From assembly GCA_903917735.1 (NCBI GenBank), contig CAIXBR010000082.1, forward strand, positions 1 to 40,849: a stretch of 40,849 nucleotides of DNA, given 5' to 3'. Within the stretch, counting starts at the first letter, position 1. The number at the start of each line of letters is the position of its first letter. The stretch comes from an uncultured Elusimicrobia bacterium. GTDB taxonomy: Bacteria > Elusimicrobiota > Elusimicrobia > Elusimicrobiales > UBA9959. Position numbers and translations under genes: made by a program. This document shows positions 17,658-26,030 of this stretch, piece after piece. The notes below the pieces were generated by a model. That model saw only the letters and a list, made by a program, of their open reading frames with translations, was not told the DNA's origin and did no database searches.

Positions 17658-19103
17658 TTAGCCGTGCATTCCGATCTTTACTTTGCGGAAGCGCGCGGGG
17701 CTGGAGCCGTGGCACATAGCTGCGGTCTGGCCTGGCTGGCCCTTGCCGCAGTTGGACACGCCCCACAAACGCCACTCACTGTGGTCCGCTATGGCGTCGC
17801 AAGAGCCCCAGAATTCCGGCGTAATGCCCTGGTAGGTCGGGTTCTTTACCATTTTGGTCTTCTTGCCGTTCTTTATGAGCCAGCCGATCTCGCAGCCGAA
17901 CTGGAAGTTCAGGCGCTTCTGGTCTATGCTCCACGACACATTGTTCTCCATCATGATGCCGTTTTTTATTTCCTCCACCAGCTGGTCCATCGGGGTGGAG
18001 CCCGGCATCAGGCTGAGGTTACAGATGCGGGTTATGGGAATGTTCGAATAGCCGTCAGCGCGGCACGAGCCCCAGGAGCGTTCCTTGCCTATCCTGCCGC
18101 AGAATTCGCGGTTGGTCATGTAGCCGGACAGAACGCCGTCCTTTACTATATTCCAGCGCTGGGCCTTTACGGCGTCGTCGTCATAGCCTGCGGTGGCGAG
18201 ACCGCCCGGCAGGGTGGCGTCGGCCACCAGATTAACTATGGGCGAGCCGTAGCGGAACTTGCCCAGTTTTTCGGTTGTGGCGAAACTGGAGCCGGCGTAG
18301 GATTCTTCGTAACCGAGCACGCGGTCGAGCTCCGAGGCGTGGCCGACGGATTCGTGGATCTGCAGGGCCATCTGGTTGCCGGAGATGATGAGGTCCGCCA
18401 CGCCGGCGGGGCAGGTGGGCGCGCTGAGCAGCGCTACGGCCTCGTCGCGCACGCGCTCGGCGTGGTCGGGCAGGTTCATGGCCTCTATTATTTCCCAGCC
18501 GCCGCTCAGCGTCTGGCCGCCGTGGGAGCAGGGGTAGCCGCGCATCTGCGACTCGCCGTTCAGCACGGCGGTGGCGGTCATGCTGGCGCCGGAGGAGAGC
18601 AGCACCTGTTCTATGCGCGAGCCTTCGGTGGTCATGTGCCACTGGTGTTCGCGGATGAAGTTCATGCTGGTCTGGGCCACGCGGATCTTGCTGTTGCGGC
18701 GGAGCACGGCGTCCAGCCTGAACATCAGGTCAAGTTTGGTCTGGACGGGCACGGCGAAAGGGTCCTTCAGGAACGGGGTCTGCCAGAAGTCGGTATAGGC
18801 GGGCTCGCGGGCCAGGCGCACGCGGCCGTGCATCAGCAGACCGCTGGCCTTGGCTATGGCGATGGCCTTCAGCGTGGTGTCAGCCACGGCGCGCTCGGTC
18901 ATCTCGCTGCCGGAGGCGAAGCCCCAGGCGCCCTTATAGAGCACGCGGACGCCGTAGCCCAGCGTGACCGAGTCGGTCAGGCCGGAGATCTCCCCGTTCT
19001 TCACGGCGAGGTACTGGCTGCGGTCCTCGACGATGCGGATGTCGCCGAAATCAACGCGGTGCTTGCCTGCTACTTCTATGGCTTTGGATGCGAGTTTAAA
19101 CAT
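17658..19103 (-). CDS. tldD: TldD-family zinc metalloprotease
   Basis: This 481-residue protein is one half of the TldD/TldE heterodimer, a cytoplasmic protease that degrades unfolded peptides and, in some bacteria, matures microcins or processes CcdA. The zinc motif HESVGH (His250, Glu251, His255) is intact and is followed by GYEESYAGSSFAT, typical of the catalytic partner. The N-terminal YLAVKNGEISGLTDSVTLGY and GYGVRVLYKGAWGFASG are also family signatures. AGGAG lies 5 bases before the ATG. It follows tldE by 90 bp on the same strand and ends at a terminator beside oriC. Confidence 0.93.
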   Translation of the reverse strand: MFKLASKAIEVAGKHRVDFGDIRIVEDRSQYLAVKNGEISGLTDSVTLGYGVRVLYKGAWGFASGSEMTERAVADTTLKAIAIAKASGLLMHGRVRLAREPAYTDFWQTPFLKDPFAVPVQTKLDLMFRLDAVLRRNSKIRVAQTSMNFIREHQWHMTTEGSRIEQVLLSSGASMTATAVLNGESQMRGYPCSHGGQTLSGGWEIIEAMNLPDHAERVRDEAVALLSAPTCPAGVADLIISGNQMALQIHESVGHASELDRVLGYEESYAGSSFATTEKLGKFRYGSPIVNLVADATLPGGLATAGYDDDAVKAQRWNIVKDGVLSGYMTNREFCGRIGKERSWGSCRADGYSNIPITRICNLSLMPGSTPMDQLVEEIKNGIMMENNVSWSIDQKRLNFQFGCEIGWLIKNGKKTKMVKNPTYQGITPEFWGSCDAIADHSEWRLWGVSNCGKGQPGQTAAMCHGSSPARFRKVKIGMHG

Positions 19104-19193
19104 AGTGTCTCCTAAAAAACGCGAGATGCCCAGTCGGGTCTGCCCCCGGCCGCACTCTCCGCTAAAACTCCGGAATCTGCTCTTTTCTGTTAC

Positions 19194-20522
19194 CTAAAAT
19201 TTCGTCGACGAGGAGAAGTTGAAGTCCTTTAGGCGCATGGCGGGGCAGGCCAGGGTCCCCCACTCGGCCACCAGGCCGGTCTCGGCCGAGACCGCGTCTA
19301 TCTTATCGAAGGCCTCCACCATGCTCTGGGTGAAGCGCATGTTCTTTATGGGGTAGGCTATGTGGCCGTTCTCCACCATGAAGGTGCCGTTGCGGGTCAT
19401 GCCCGTCATCTCGACGGTCTGGGTTTTAAGGATATTGGTATAGTGGAACTGGGTGACCAGGATGGCGCGCTCAGCGCCCTTTATAAGGTCCGCCAGCGCG
19501 CCTTGGCCGGGTTTTACCGCCAGGTTAAGGGGGATGGGGCCCATGTAGCTCGGCTGGGGCAGTGCGTGGCCCGTGGAGGCCATTTTCGCCTTTTTGGCCG
19601 TTTTCCGGTCGTGGACCACCGCTTTCAACACGCCGTTCTCCACCAGCGTCACCCTGGTGCGGGGCTGGCCTTCATAGTCGAAGGGCATGCCGGGGGCGGC
19701 GCCGTCCAGCGCGTTATCCTCTATGGTAAGCAGCGGGCTAAGCAGCCTTTTGCCGAGCTTGCCGGCCGTGAAGGAGCGGCCTTCGTTGTAGTACTGCCCG
19801 GCGAAGCCGTAGACCGCCAGGTACGACACTAGGGCGGCCGCGGCGTTAGGCTCAAGGACCACGGTGTATTTGCCGGGTTTTATCTCCCGGGGGGAGCGGC
19901 TGGCCGCGGCTTTGGCGCGGGCCGTTTCGTTGAGCAGTTTGAAATTCAGGTCTTTCACGTCGTGGGCGGGCCGTTCCGCCCAGCCGGACCCGTCGTGGTC
20001 GCGCACGGTGACGCTGTGCATCACATAGCTCTCCTTGTAGGAGGCGAACAGGCCGAGATTGTTGGCCAGCGTGAGCTCCGACACGCCGTTCTCCACGGTG
20101 CCGCAGGCTATCTGTCCGGTTTTCCTGCAGGCCCTGGACAGTTCGGCGGCCCTGTCGGCGCGGAAGGTCGGGCTGAGTTCCGCCGTTTCCCTGTTGTAGC
20201 GGCTGGCTATGGCCGGGATAGGGCGGGGCTTGGCCAGCGGGAGCAGCGCCGGGTCTTTCTTCTGGCGCCGCAGTATTTCCAGGGCGGAAGAGATGGCGTG
20301 TTTTAGGTAGGCGTCGCCGGTCTGGTTGAAACTGACCTTCGCCGACCGCCCGTTCTCAAGCAGGCGCACCGAGTAGTTGACCGAGGCTGAGGCCACGTTC
20401 TGCGAGATCACGTTGTCCGCGAAACGCGTCAGCGCGCCGTCGCGCGTCTCGGCCATAACTTCACACTGCGCTCCCCTGGCCAGGGTGAAGATTTTTTTAC
20501 AGACCTGTTCTATGTTTTTCAT
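19194..20522 (-). CDS. tldE: TldE/PmbA-family protein
   Basis: This 442-residue protein is the non-catalytic partner of TldD. It has the family's overall architecture (early SASVNYSVRLLENGRSAKVS, KPGKYTVVLEPNAAAALVSY, and late TVEMTGMTRNGTFMVENGHI), but no HExxxH motif, as expected for TldE. GGGGAA precedes the ATG. It lies between the DUF2064 gene and tldD on the minus strand; the three probably form one transcript from the divergent promoter region near 21370. Function in this organism is inferred from the pair. Confidence 0.9.
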   Translation of the reverse strand: MKNIEQVCKKIFTLARGAQCEVMAETRDGALTRFADNVISQNVASASVNYSVRLLENGRSAKVSFNQTGDAYLKHAISSALEILRRQKKDPALLPLAKPRPIPAIASRYNRETAELSPTFRADRAAELSRACRKTGQIACGTVENGVSELTLANNLGLFASYKESYVMHSVTVRDHDGSGWAERPAHDVKDLNFKLLNETARAKAAASRSPREIKPGKYTVVLEPNAAAALVSYLAVYGFAGQYYNEGRSFTAGKLGKRLLSPLLTIEDNALDGAAPGMPFDYEGQPRTRVTLVENGVLKAVVHDRKTAKKAKMASTGHALPQPSYMGPIPLNLAVKPGQGALADLIKGAERAILVTQFHYTNILKTQTVEMTGMTRNGTFMVENGHIAYPIKNMRFTQSMVEAFDKIDAVSAETGLVAEWGTLACPAMRLKDFNFSSSTKF

Positions 20523-20588
20523 TTTTTCCCCGTAAAGAAAACTCCGGCTCCGTGCGGCCGGCTGATTCTATGGATCTAAAGAACAAAA

Positions 20589-21341
20589 TTAAAGAGGCGG
20601 TTTTTCCGGCGGCGGTTGTACCGGTATTTCCAGCCCGCCCTTGCCGTGGTGCTTGTGATGTTTTTTGTGCTCCGGAAGCAGCAATTCCGGGTCCTGCGGC
20701 CGCGCCTGAAAAAGCGGCGGCAGCGTTTCTTTTGTTTCCATCCACTTCAGCAGGGTATCCTCTCCGGCCACCGAATAAGTTTCAGGCGTGCTGAAAACAG
20801 CGAGCTTGTTCTTCTTCGCGCGCTCGGCGAGGTTCTCGGCGCTTTTCCCGTGAGAGAACCCGGGGGCCTCAAGTATCTTCGTGTTCTGCTGGGTCATCCC
20901 CAGCAGGGAAAAGGAGCCGTCCTGGTTGGCGCCGATGGCTACGGATTTGTCCGTAACGGAATCAAAGGCCTGGTGCAGCCATTCTTTTTTTATATCGGGA
21001 GAAAGGTGGTTTATAAGGATGGCCTTTTTCGCGCCGGTGAAAAAAGCCAGCCGGAAAGCATCCTGGGCGCGTTCTTCCCATGACCGGCTTTTGACTTCCA
21101 GGAAACCGGGGTCTTCCTGGTCCAGCCAGGTAAGGTCGGGGTGACGCGTGGTCTTTTCGTACGAAAGGATGAGGATAGCGTTGCCGAAGCTCTTGGCAAG
21201 CCTGTACGACGCCGAAAGCAGGTCGCTGTTGACGTGGACGGCTCTTTCGGGACCGAAAGCGGTCTTAAGGTCCTGGCTTATTTTTTCGGCTTCGGGGGGA
21301 TCCACCAGAAGTATTATGCAGTTGTCGCGGTTTTGTGCCAT
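20589..21341 (-). CDS. divergent DUF2064 (TIGR04282-like) glycosyltransferase-fold protein
   Basis: This 250-residue protein follows the DUF2064 outline: an early hydrophobic strand (CIILLVDPPEAEKI), a region starting with SWEERAQDAFRLAFFTGAKK, then AILINHLSPDI, VAIGANQDGSFSLLGMTQ, and late TPETYSVAGEDTLLKWME. In typical members these are GERM-AF-GA, IGSDCP and DGGYYLLGL. Here the SDCP and DGGYY motifs have changed to NHLSP and QDGSFS, so sugar-nucleotide binding may be lost or altered. The C-terminus is unusual, with a His-rich patch (HKKHHKHHGKGG) and a Pro-rich end that could bind metal. It starts 85 bp from nadD, transcribed divergently. Confidence 0.7.
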   Translation of the reverse strand: MAQNRDNCIILLVDPPEAEKISQDLKTAFGPERAVHVNSDLLSASYRLAKSFGNAILILSYEKTTRHPDLTWLDQEDPGFLEVKSRSWEERAQDAFRLAFFTGAKKAILINHLSPDIKKEWLHQAFDSVTDKSVAIGANQDGSFSLLGMTQQNTKILEAPGFSHGKSAENLAERAKKNKLAVFSTPETYSVAGEDTLLKWMETKETLPPLFQARPQDPELLLPEHKKHHKHHGKGGLEIPVQPPPEKPPL

Positions 21342-21351
21342 ATTTAAGGTT

Positions 21352-21380
21352 TTTACAGAATAACTAAAGTATATTATACT
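21352..21380 (+). promoter_or_regulatory. promoter of the nadD operon
   Basis: TTTACA (21352-21357) and TATACT (21375-21380) are 17 bp apart. The sequence AGTATATTATACT is nearly palindromic, so the mirrored AGTATA (21368-21373) could act as a -10 box for the divergent minus-strand gene. The leader then carries a hairpin, GGTCCGC (21386-21392) with GCGGACC (21403-21409). Confidence 0.7.
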
Positions 21381-21426
21381 AAATGGGTCCGCTTAAAAGA
21401 CGGCGGACCAGCGGAATCTTTAAAAA

Positions 21427-22581
21427 ATGAAGAAGGATAAAAGTCCGGTAATAATCTACGGCGGCAGTTTCGACCCGCCGCATAAAGGGCACCTCGCGCT
21501 GGCCGCGGCGGCGCTGCGCCAGTTTCGTCCTTCGGTTATTTATTTTGTGCCTGGGTTCAAGACCCCGTTCAAGGACCTTTACCCGGTGCCTTTCCGGGAC
21601 CGTTCCGCCATGCTAAGGGCCGCGCTGGCCGAAGCCGGGCTGTCCGGCAGGAAGGAAATTAAAATAAGCTCCTTCGAAGCCGGCCTGAAGCGCGTGGTCT
21701 ATACCTGGGAGACAGTGGCTCATTTCCGCCGGCTGCATCCCGGCGCGCCGTTATTTTTTCTTATGGGCTCCGACTGCCTGGCCGGCTTTAGGAACTGGCG
21801 CCGCAGCGGCTGGATACTTAAAAAAGCCGGGCTTCTGGCCGGTCTGCGGCCCGGATATTCCCTGAAAGCCGCGCCAGGGGTCCCATTCATCGCGCTGGCC
21901 GGCAGGTTCCCGCGCGCCGCTTCCAGCGCTATCAGGGCGGAGCTGTTTCTCGGCGAAAAGCCCGCGCAGGTAGGGCGGGGCGCACTTGAACAGGCCGGGA
22001 AAAGATCTCTTTACCTCTCGCGCGAGAGGGCCCTGCTGAAGGGACTGGTGACGCCCGCGCGTTTCTCGCACTCTGTGGAGACGGCCAGGCTGGCCCTGCT
22101 GCTTGCGCCCGGGCTGGGGCTGCCGCCGCAGCAGGCCGCCCTTGCCGCCCTGCTCCACGACTGCGCCCGCGACCTGCCGCTTTCCTCCATGGCGCGGCTC
22201 GCCCGGGGCCCGCGGGAGGCCCTGCTGGGCGAGACGGCCGTAAAAGCGCCCGTGCTGCTGCACGCCTGGGCCGGGGCGGCGCTCGCCCGCGCCCGTTTCG
22301 GCGTGACGGATCCCGGCGTGCTCGAGGCGGTGGCGCTGCACGCCACCGGCGCCCCGGGCATGGGGGCGCTCGCCCGCCTGGTCTACCTCTGCGACCTCGC
22401 CTGTTTCGGGCGCGGTTTCCCGGAAGCCGGGGAGGTGCGCCGGCTGGCTTTTAAGGATTTCAGCGCGGCATTCCGCGCGGCGAATTATGTTAAACTTGTT
22501 TATGCATTTTCCGGGGACAGCTGGGTGCACCCCCTAAGCGTATCGCTATGGAACAGTCTTCAGGAAACAAAGAGAGGATGA
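21427..22581 (+). CDS. nadD: NadD nicotinate-nucleotide adenylyltransferase fused to a YqeK-like HD domain
   Basis: This protein catalyses the adenylation of nicotinate mononucleotide to deamido-NAD. The N-terminal half (about 1-200) has GGSFDPPHKGHLALA with the HxGH nucleotidyl-transfer motif at His19-His22, plus a late SSAIRAEL. The C-terminal half (about 210-384) is an HD hydrolase like YqeK, which cleaves Ap4A: HSVETARLALL, LLHDCARDLP, HAWAGAALA and HATGAPGMG keep the metal-binding His and Asp residues. The product of 384 residues is therefore a fusion of two genes that are neighbours in many Firmicutes. The ribosome binding site is weak. The 3' end overlaps the next gene by 34 bp. Confidence 0.93.
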   Translation: MKKDKSPVIIYGGSFDPPHKGHLALAAAALRQFRPSVIYFVPGFKTPFKDLYPVPFRDRSAMLRAALAEAGLSGRKEIKISSFEAGLKRVVYTWETVAHFRRLHPGAPLFFLMGSDCLAGFRNWRRSGWILKKAGLLAGLRPGYSLKAAPGVPFIALAGRFPRAASSAIRAELFLGEKPAQVGRGALEQAGKRSLYLSRERALLKGLVTPARFSHSVETARLALLLAPGLGLPPQQAALAALLHDCARDLPLSSMARLARGPREALLGETAVKAPVLLHAWAGAALARARFGVTDPGVLEAVALHATGAPGMGALARLVYLCDLACFGRGFPEAGEVRRLAFKDFSAAFRAANYVKLVYAFSGDSWVHPLSVSLWNSLQETKRG

Positions 22582-23408
22582 TGCTGGCCGCCGGCCTGGC
22601 GGCGGCGCTTATGCTGGCGGCGGCGCAGTATTTCTCTCCCGTTTCCCGCGCGCTGATGTCCGGGCAGGACGTGCGCGTGGCGCTGCTCGGCGAGCGGACG
22701 TCAGCGCTGCTGGTCTATCACCCTTTTTCGGGTACGGTGAACGCTTTCATCTTCGCCCACCCTAAAACAAAAAAAGGCCTTTCGGGCTGGCAGAGGGCGT
22801 CCGATTTTGCCGCGGCCGCCGGCGCCAAGCCGGAGGCTGGTTCCGAGGACGTGTTCTTCGTCGCGCTTTCCTCCGCGCCCGACCTTGAAGCGTTCTGGGG
22901 AGTCCTGAACGGCTGGCGCACGGAGCCGCGCCTCTTTTTCTCCGCCGCCGCCTGGGTTTCCGGAGTCAGCAGGGCCGGGGAGACCAATATTTCAGGCTAC
23001 GATCTGTTCTCGCTCTTTACGGATCTTTCCAAACTGAACTCTTCCAACTTTATAGTGACGGAGGCGCAGCGCAAACCGGAAGAGCAGGACGCCTCGGCTG
23101 CGGAAGCGGCCGGTCCCGCGCCGCGCGTGGAGATCTTTAACGCCTCCGGCAAAAAGGACCTGGCCGCCGCCGCCGCAAAATATCTGCGCGCCAGAGGCTT
23201 CGACGTGCTGACGGCGGCTTCGTATACGAAAAGGGAAAGACAGACCAGGATACTCGGTTTTTCGGGAGATACGGCCCAGGCAGTAGCGCTTCGTTCGGCG
23301 CTGGGCCTGGACGAGCTTGAGATACGCGTGCGGCCGTCACAGAAAAGTGTGGCCGGGGCGGTGGTGATACTGGGCGAGGATTTCGACACTGCGGTGTTGG
23401 GAAAGTAA
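22548..23408 (+). CDS. membrane-anchored protein with LytR C-terminal domain
   Basis: This 286-residue protein has one N-terminal transmembrane segment (about residues 11-27) and a periplasmic region. Residues about 190-275 form a LytR_C domain (VEIFNASGKKDLAAAAAKYL, then GFSGDTAQAVALRSALGL). That domain is widespread in cell-envelope proteins and its ligand is not established. The middle region (30-180) is unrecognised. Its start overlaps nadD, and PilT follows after 18 bp, so it belongs to the nadD-argS operon. No catalytic LytR-CpsA-Psr domain is present. Confidence 0.8.
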   Translation: MEQSSGNKERMMLAAGLAAALMLAAAQYFSPVSRALMSGQDVRVALLGERTSALLVYHPFSGTVNAFIFAHPKTKKGLSGWQRASDFAAAAGAKPEAGSEDVFFVALSSAPDLEAFWGVLNGWRTEPRLFFSAAAWVSGVSRAGETNISGYDLFSLFTDLSKLNSSNFIVTEAQRKPEEQDASAAEAAGPAPRVEIFNASGKKDLAAAAAKYLRARGFDVLTAASYTKRERQTRILGFSGDTAQAVALRSALGLDELEIRVRPSQKSVAGAVVILGEDFDTAVLGK

Positions 23409-23426
23409 GGACAGCCAGGAGGGAAT

Positions 23427-24506
23427 ATGGACATGGTTACTATTCTGAAGACCGCGGTGCAGCGCGGTTCCAGCGACATACACATTTGCGTGAACAAGCC
23501 GCCGATGATGCGCCTTAACGGCGAGATCATCCCGGTGCTGGAGGGCGCGGCCCCGTTGACGTCCGATCAGTCGAAAGCGCTGATCTATTCCACGCTTTAC
23601 GACGAGCAGCGCGCGAAGCTGGAGAAGGACTGGGAGCTGGACTGTTCTTTCGCGGTTACCGGGGTGTCTCGCTTCCGCCTGAACGTGCTGGTGGCCAGGA
23701 ACGGCGTGGAGGCGGTGATGCGCGTCATCCCCTCCAAGATCCCCACTCCCGAAGAGCTGGGCCTGCCGCCGACCATTATTAACTTCGCCTCCATCCCCAA
23801 GGGCCTGGTGCTGGTCACCGGGCCTACCGGCTCCGGCAAGTCCACAACGCTCGCCGCGCTGATAAACCAGATAAACATAAAGCGCAAAGGGCATATCCTC
23901 ACCGTTGAGGACCCGATAGAGTTCACGTACGAGCCGCAGGCCTGCGTGGTGCGCCAGCGCGAGATAGGCCAGCACACGCACTCCTTCAACAACGCCCTGC
24001 GCGCGGCGCTGCGCGAAGACCCCAACGTGATACTGGTGGGTGAAATGCGCGACCTTGAGACCATACAGCTGACGATAACCGCGGCCGAAACGGGACATCT
24101 CACCTTCGCCACGCTGCACACGCAGGACGCGCCCTCCACGGTGGACCGCATCATAGACGTGTTCCCCCCGCACCAGCAGACGCAGGTCCGTGTGCAGCTG
24201 GCGGCTTCGCTGCAGGGCGTGGTGTCGCAGATCCTGCTGCCGCGTAAGGACGGTAAGGGCCGTGTGGCGGCCAGAGAGATAATGGTGATGACGCCGGCCA
24301 TCTCAAACCTGATCCGCGAGGGGAAGACCCACATGATCTACAGCGCCATAGAGACGGGGGCCAAATACGGCATGCAGCCGATGGACAGGGCCCTGGCGAT
24401 GCTGGTAAAAGAGCATATCGTGGACCTGGACGTGGCGGCCGCTAAGGCCCACGACAGCGAAGCCCTCAGGAAGCTCTGCGGCGGCGCCAGCTCCATGAGC
24501 ATGTGA
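23427..24506 (+). CDS. pilT: PilT-family twitching motility ATPase
   Basis: This 359-residue hexameric ATPase powers retraction of type IV pili. Motifs in order are the N-terminal SDIHICVNKPPMMRLNGEI, Walker A GPTGSGKSTT, the Asp box ILTVEDPIEF, Walker B VILVGEMRD, the His box TGHLTFATLHTQDAPSTVDR, and AISNLIREGKTHMIY. The last corresponds to the AIRNLIRE motif that marks PilT rather than PilB or GspE. AGGAGGG lies 6 bases before the ATG. No pilin or other pilus gene is in the window, so it is an orphan within the nadD-argS operon. Confidence 0.95.
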   Translation: MDMVTILKTAVQRGSSDIHICVNKPPMMRLNGEIIPVLEGAAPLTSDQSKALIYSTLYDEQRAKLEKDWELDCSFAVTGVSRFRLNVLVARNGVEAVMRVIPSKIPTPEELGLPPTIINFASIPKGLVLVTGPTGSGKSTTLAALINQINIKRKGHILTVEDPIEFTYEPQACVVRQREIGQHTHSFNNALRAALREDPNVILVGEMRDLETIQLTITAAETGHLTFATLHTQDAPSTVDRIIDVFPPHQQTQVRVQLAASLQGVVSQILLPRKDGKGRVAAREIMVMTPAISNLIREGKTHMIYSAIETGAKYGMQPMDRALAMLVKEHIVDLDVAAAKAHDSEALRKLCGGASSMSM

Positions 24507-24512
24507 TAATCC

Positions 24513-24530
24513 GGGGCGCCGGGGCGCCCC
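24513..24530 (+). repeat. hairpin between pilT and the cNMP gene
   Basis: GGGGCGCC and GGCGCCCC form a GC-only stem around a 2-base loop. With only TTT after it, it is more likely an mRNA stabiliser or a processing site than a terminator. Confidence 0.4.
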
Positions 24531-24549
24531 TTTCGGTCAGGCACGGAGG

Positions 24550-25443
24550 TTGATCATGTCCGATATAGAAAAACTCAAGGGGATACCGCTTTTTAAGAAT
24601 CTCCCTGAAAGCATGCTGGCGGAATTTTCCGGTTATTTCAAGCAGGTTTCCCATGCGGCCGACGACGTTATCTTCAAGGAGAAAACGGCCGGCGACGCCC
24701 TCTATATTATAGTTAGCGGCGAGGTAGTGATAGAAAAGGCCATGGACGAAGAAGGGAAGGAGTTCAAAACGCTGGCAATATTGTCCGGCGGCGACTTCTT
24801 CGGCGAGATGGCCATGATAGAGAGCCAGCCACGGTTCGCGCAGGCCAGGGCGTCGAAGGACGCCGCCCTCTACGAGGTAAACCGCCAGCAGTTCTTTTCC
24901 TTTATAAAGGAACACCCGGAGACCGGCATCAGTATTTTCAGCGCCATTATGCGCACGGTGTCCCGCCGCCTGCAGCACACCTCTAGCGAGCTGACGATGC
25001 TGTTCGACCTGAGCCGCCTGCTGCTGCAGCCCCATAAGTCTCCGGCGGAATTCCTGTCGGCCGTGATGAACGAAATGCGCATCTACCTGGAAGGCTCCTG
25101 GAACGCCAGGGGCTACGTCTACAACCTGTTCAACGAGGAATACGAAGAGGCCTATTCGCGCGAGACCTTCCCCCGGGCCGCAGCCGCCCCGGTCCTTCCG
25201 GCGAGGCCGGAAAGCGGCTGGCTCGACGATAATACCTACCAACTGGCCTGCTCCGCCGAGGGGCGGCGGCTGTGCGCGGCGGTGTTCGAGCGGTCGGAGA
25301 AGCTTTCCGCGGTGGAGAAAAACAACCTCGCCACCATATTTAATACAATATCCTCAATACTCGGCTCCGCCATGGTGAATATAGAGCACCAGGCCGAAGC
25401 CGCGATGATGGAAAAACTGAGGAAGAGCAAAAACACCATATGA
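24550..25443 (+). CDS. cyclic-nucleotide-binding regulatory protein
   Basis: This 297-residue protein starts with a Crp-type cNMP-binding domain (about 8-125): IPLFKNLPESMLAEFSGYF, ALYIIVSGEVVI and GGDFFGEMAMIESQPRFAQA. The last is the phosphate-binding cassette, including the Glu and the Arg that contact cyclic nucleotides. There is no helix-turn-helix. The rest (about 130-290) is helical and then GAF-like, without a recognised active site. Next to pilT it may couple cAMP or c-di-nucleotide signals to pilus retraction, but this is inferred from position. GGAGG precedes the ATG. The last bases overlap rsfS (ATGA). Confidence 0.82.
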   Translation: MIMSDIEKLKGIPLFKNLPESMLAEFSGYFKQVSHAADDVIFKEKTAGDALYIIVSGEVVIEKAMDEEGKEFKTLAILSGGDFFGEMAMIESQPRFAQARASKDAALYEVNRQQFFSFIKEHPETGISIFSAIMRTVSRRLQHTSSELTMLFDLSRLLLQPHKSPAEFLSAVMNEMRIYLEGSWNARGYVYNLFNEEYEEAYSRETFPRAAAAPVLPARPESGWLDDNTYQLACSAEGRRLCAAVFERSEKLSAVEKNNLATIFNTISSILGSAMVNIEHQAEAAMMEKLRKSKNTI

Positions 25444-26030
25444 CGATGTCCAAGAACGAATTTAAAAAGATAGCCGTGATCGCGGCCCGCGCCGGCGACG
25501 CAAAAAAAGGTCACCCGATAGTGGTCTATGATCTGGCCGGGAAATCGCCCCTGGCGGATTACGCCGTGCTGGTGGCGGTAGAGTCCGCTCCGCAGCTGGA
25601 CGCCGTGGAAGAGGAGATCTCCATTAAACTTAAGCAGGACGGCATCTACTGCCTGCATAAGGACGGCATGCGCTCCAAGAACTGGAAAGTGCTGGATTAC
25701 GGCGGGGTGCTGGTGCACGTATACGATATAAAGGCCGCCGAGTTCTACGCCATAGACAAGGTTTATTCCGATTTTAGGACGGTGGAATGGGAGGAGGCCC
25801 CCGCCGCGAAGGCGGCCCCGGCCGCGAAACCGGCCATAGAAAAACCGGCAGCCAGGAAGCCCGCCGCCAAAAAGATCGCCGCGAAGAAGCCGGCCGCTAA
25901 AAAACCTGCCGTAAAAAAAACCGCCGTAAAGAAAACGGCCCCGAAAAAGGCCGCGGCAAAGAAAGCGAAGATCTCCAAAAAACCGGTGAAGAAAGCGAAG
26001 CCGGCCAAGAAAACCGCGAAGAAAAAATGA
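25440..26030 (+). CDS. rsfS: ribosomal silencing factor RsfS with a histone-H1-like tail
   Basis: RsfS binds ribosomal protein L14 and blocks 30S-50S joining in nutrient limitation. Residues about 8-115 match the family: HPIVVYDLAGKSPLADYAVL, KNWKVLDYGGVLVHVYD and AAEFYAIDKVYSDF. A normal RsfS ends near residue 115. Here about 80 more residues follow, almost only Ala, Lys and Pro, with repeated AAKKP and VKKT units. Such a basic tail resembles eukaryotic histone H1 and bacterial H1-like nucleoid proteins and should bind RNA or DNA. It is in frame without interruption and its stop overlaps the argS start (ATGA). Confidence 0.92.
   Translation: MTMSKNEFKKIAVIAARAGDAKKGHPIVVYDLAGKSPLADYAVLVAVESAPQLDAVEEEISIKLKQDGIYCLHKDGMRSKNWKVLDYGGVLVHVYDIKAAEFYAIDKVYSDFRTVEWEEAPAAKAAPAAKPAIEKPAARKPAAKKIAAKKPAAKKPAVKKTAVKKTAPKKAAAKKAKISKKPVKKAKPAKKTAKKK

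Noticed and set aside
17664..19115. 483-residue plus-strand frame antisense to tldD
   Set aside because: Shadow of tldD, which has an intact HESVGH motif and a ribosome binding site; the plus frame has neither motifs nor a site.
25763..26008. Phe/Ala-rich minus-strand frame opposite the RsfS tail
   Set aside because: Direct mirror of Lys/Ala codons; looks like a membrane protein only because AAG/AAA codons read as Phe/Leu on the other strand.
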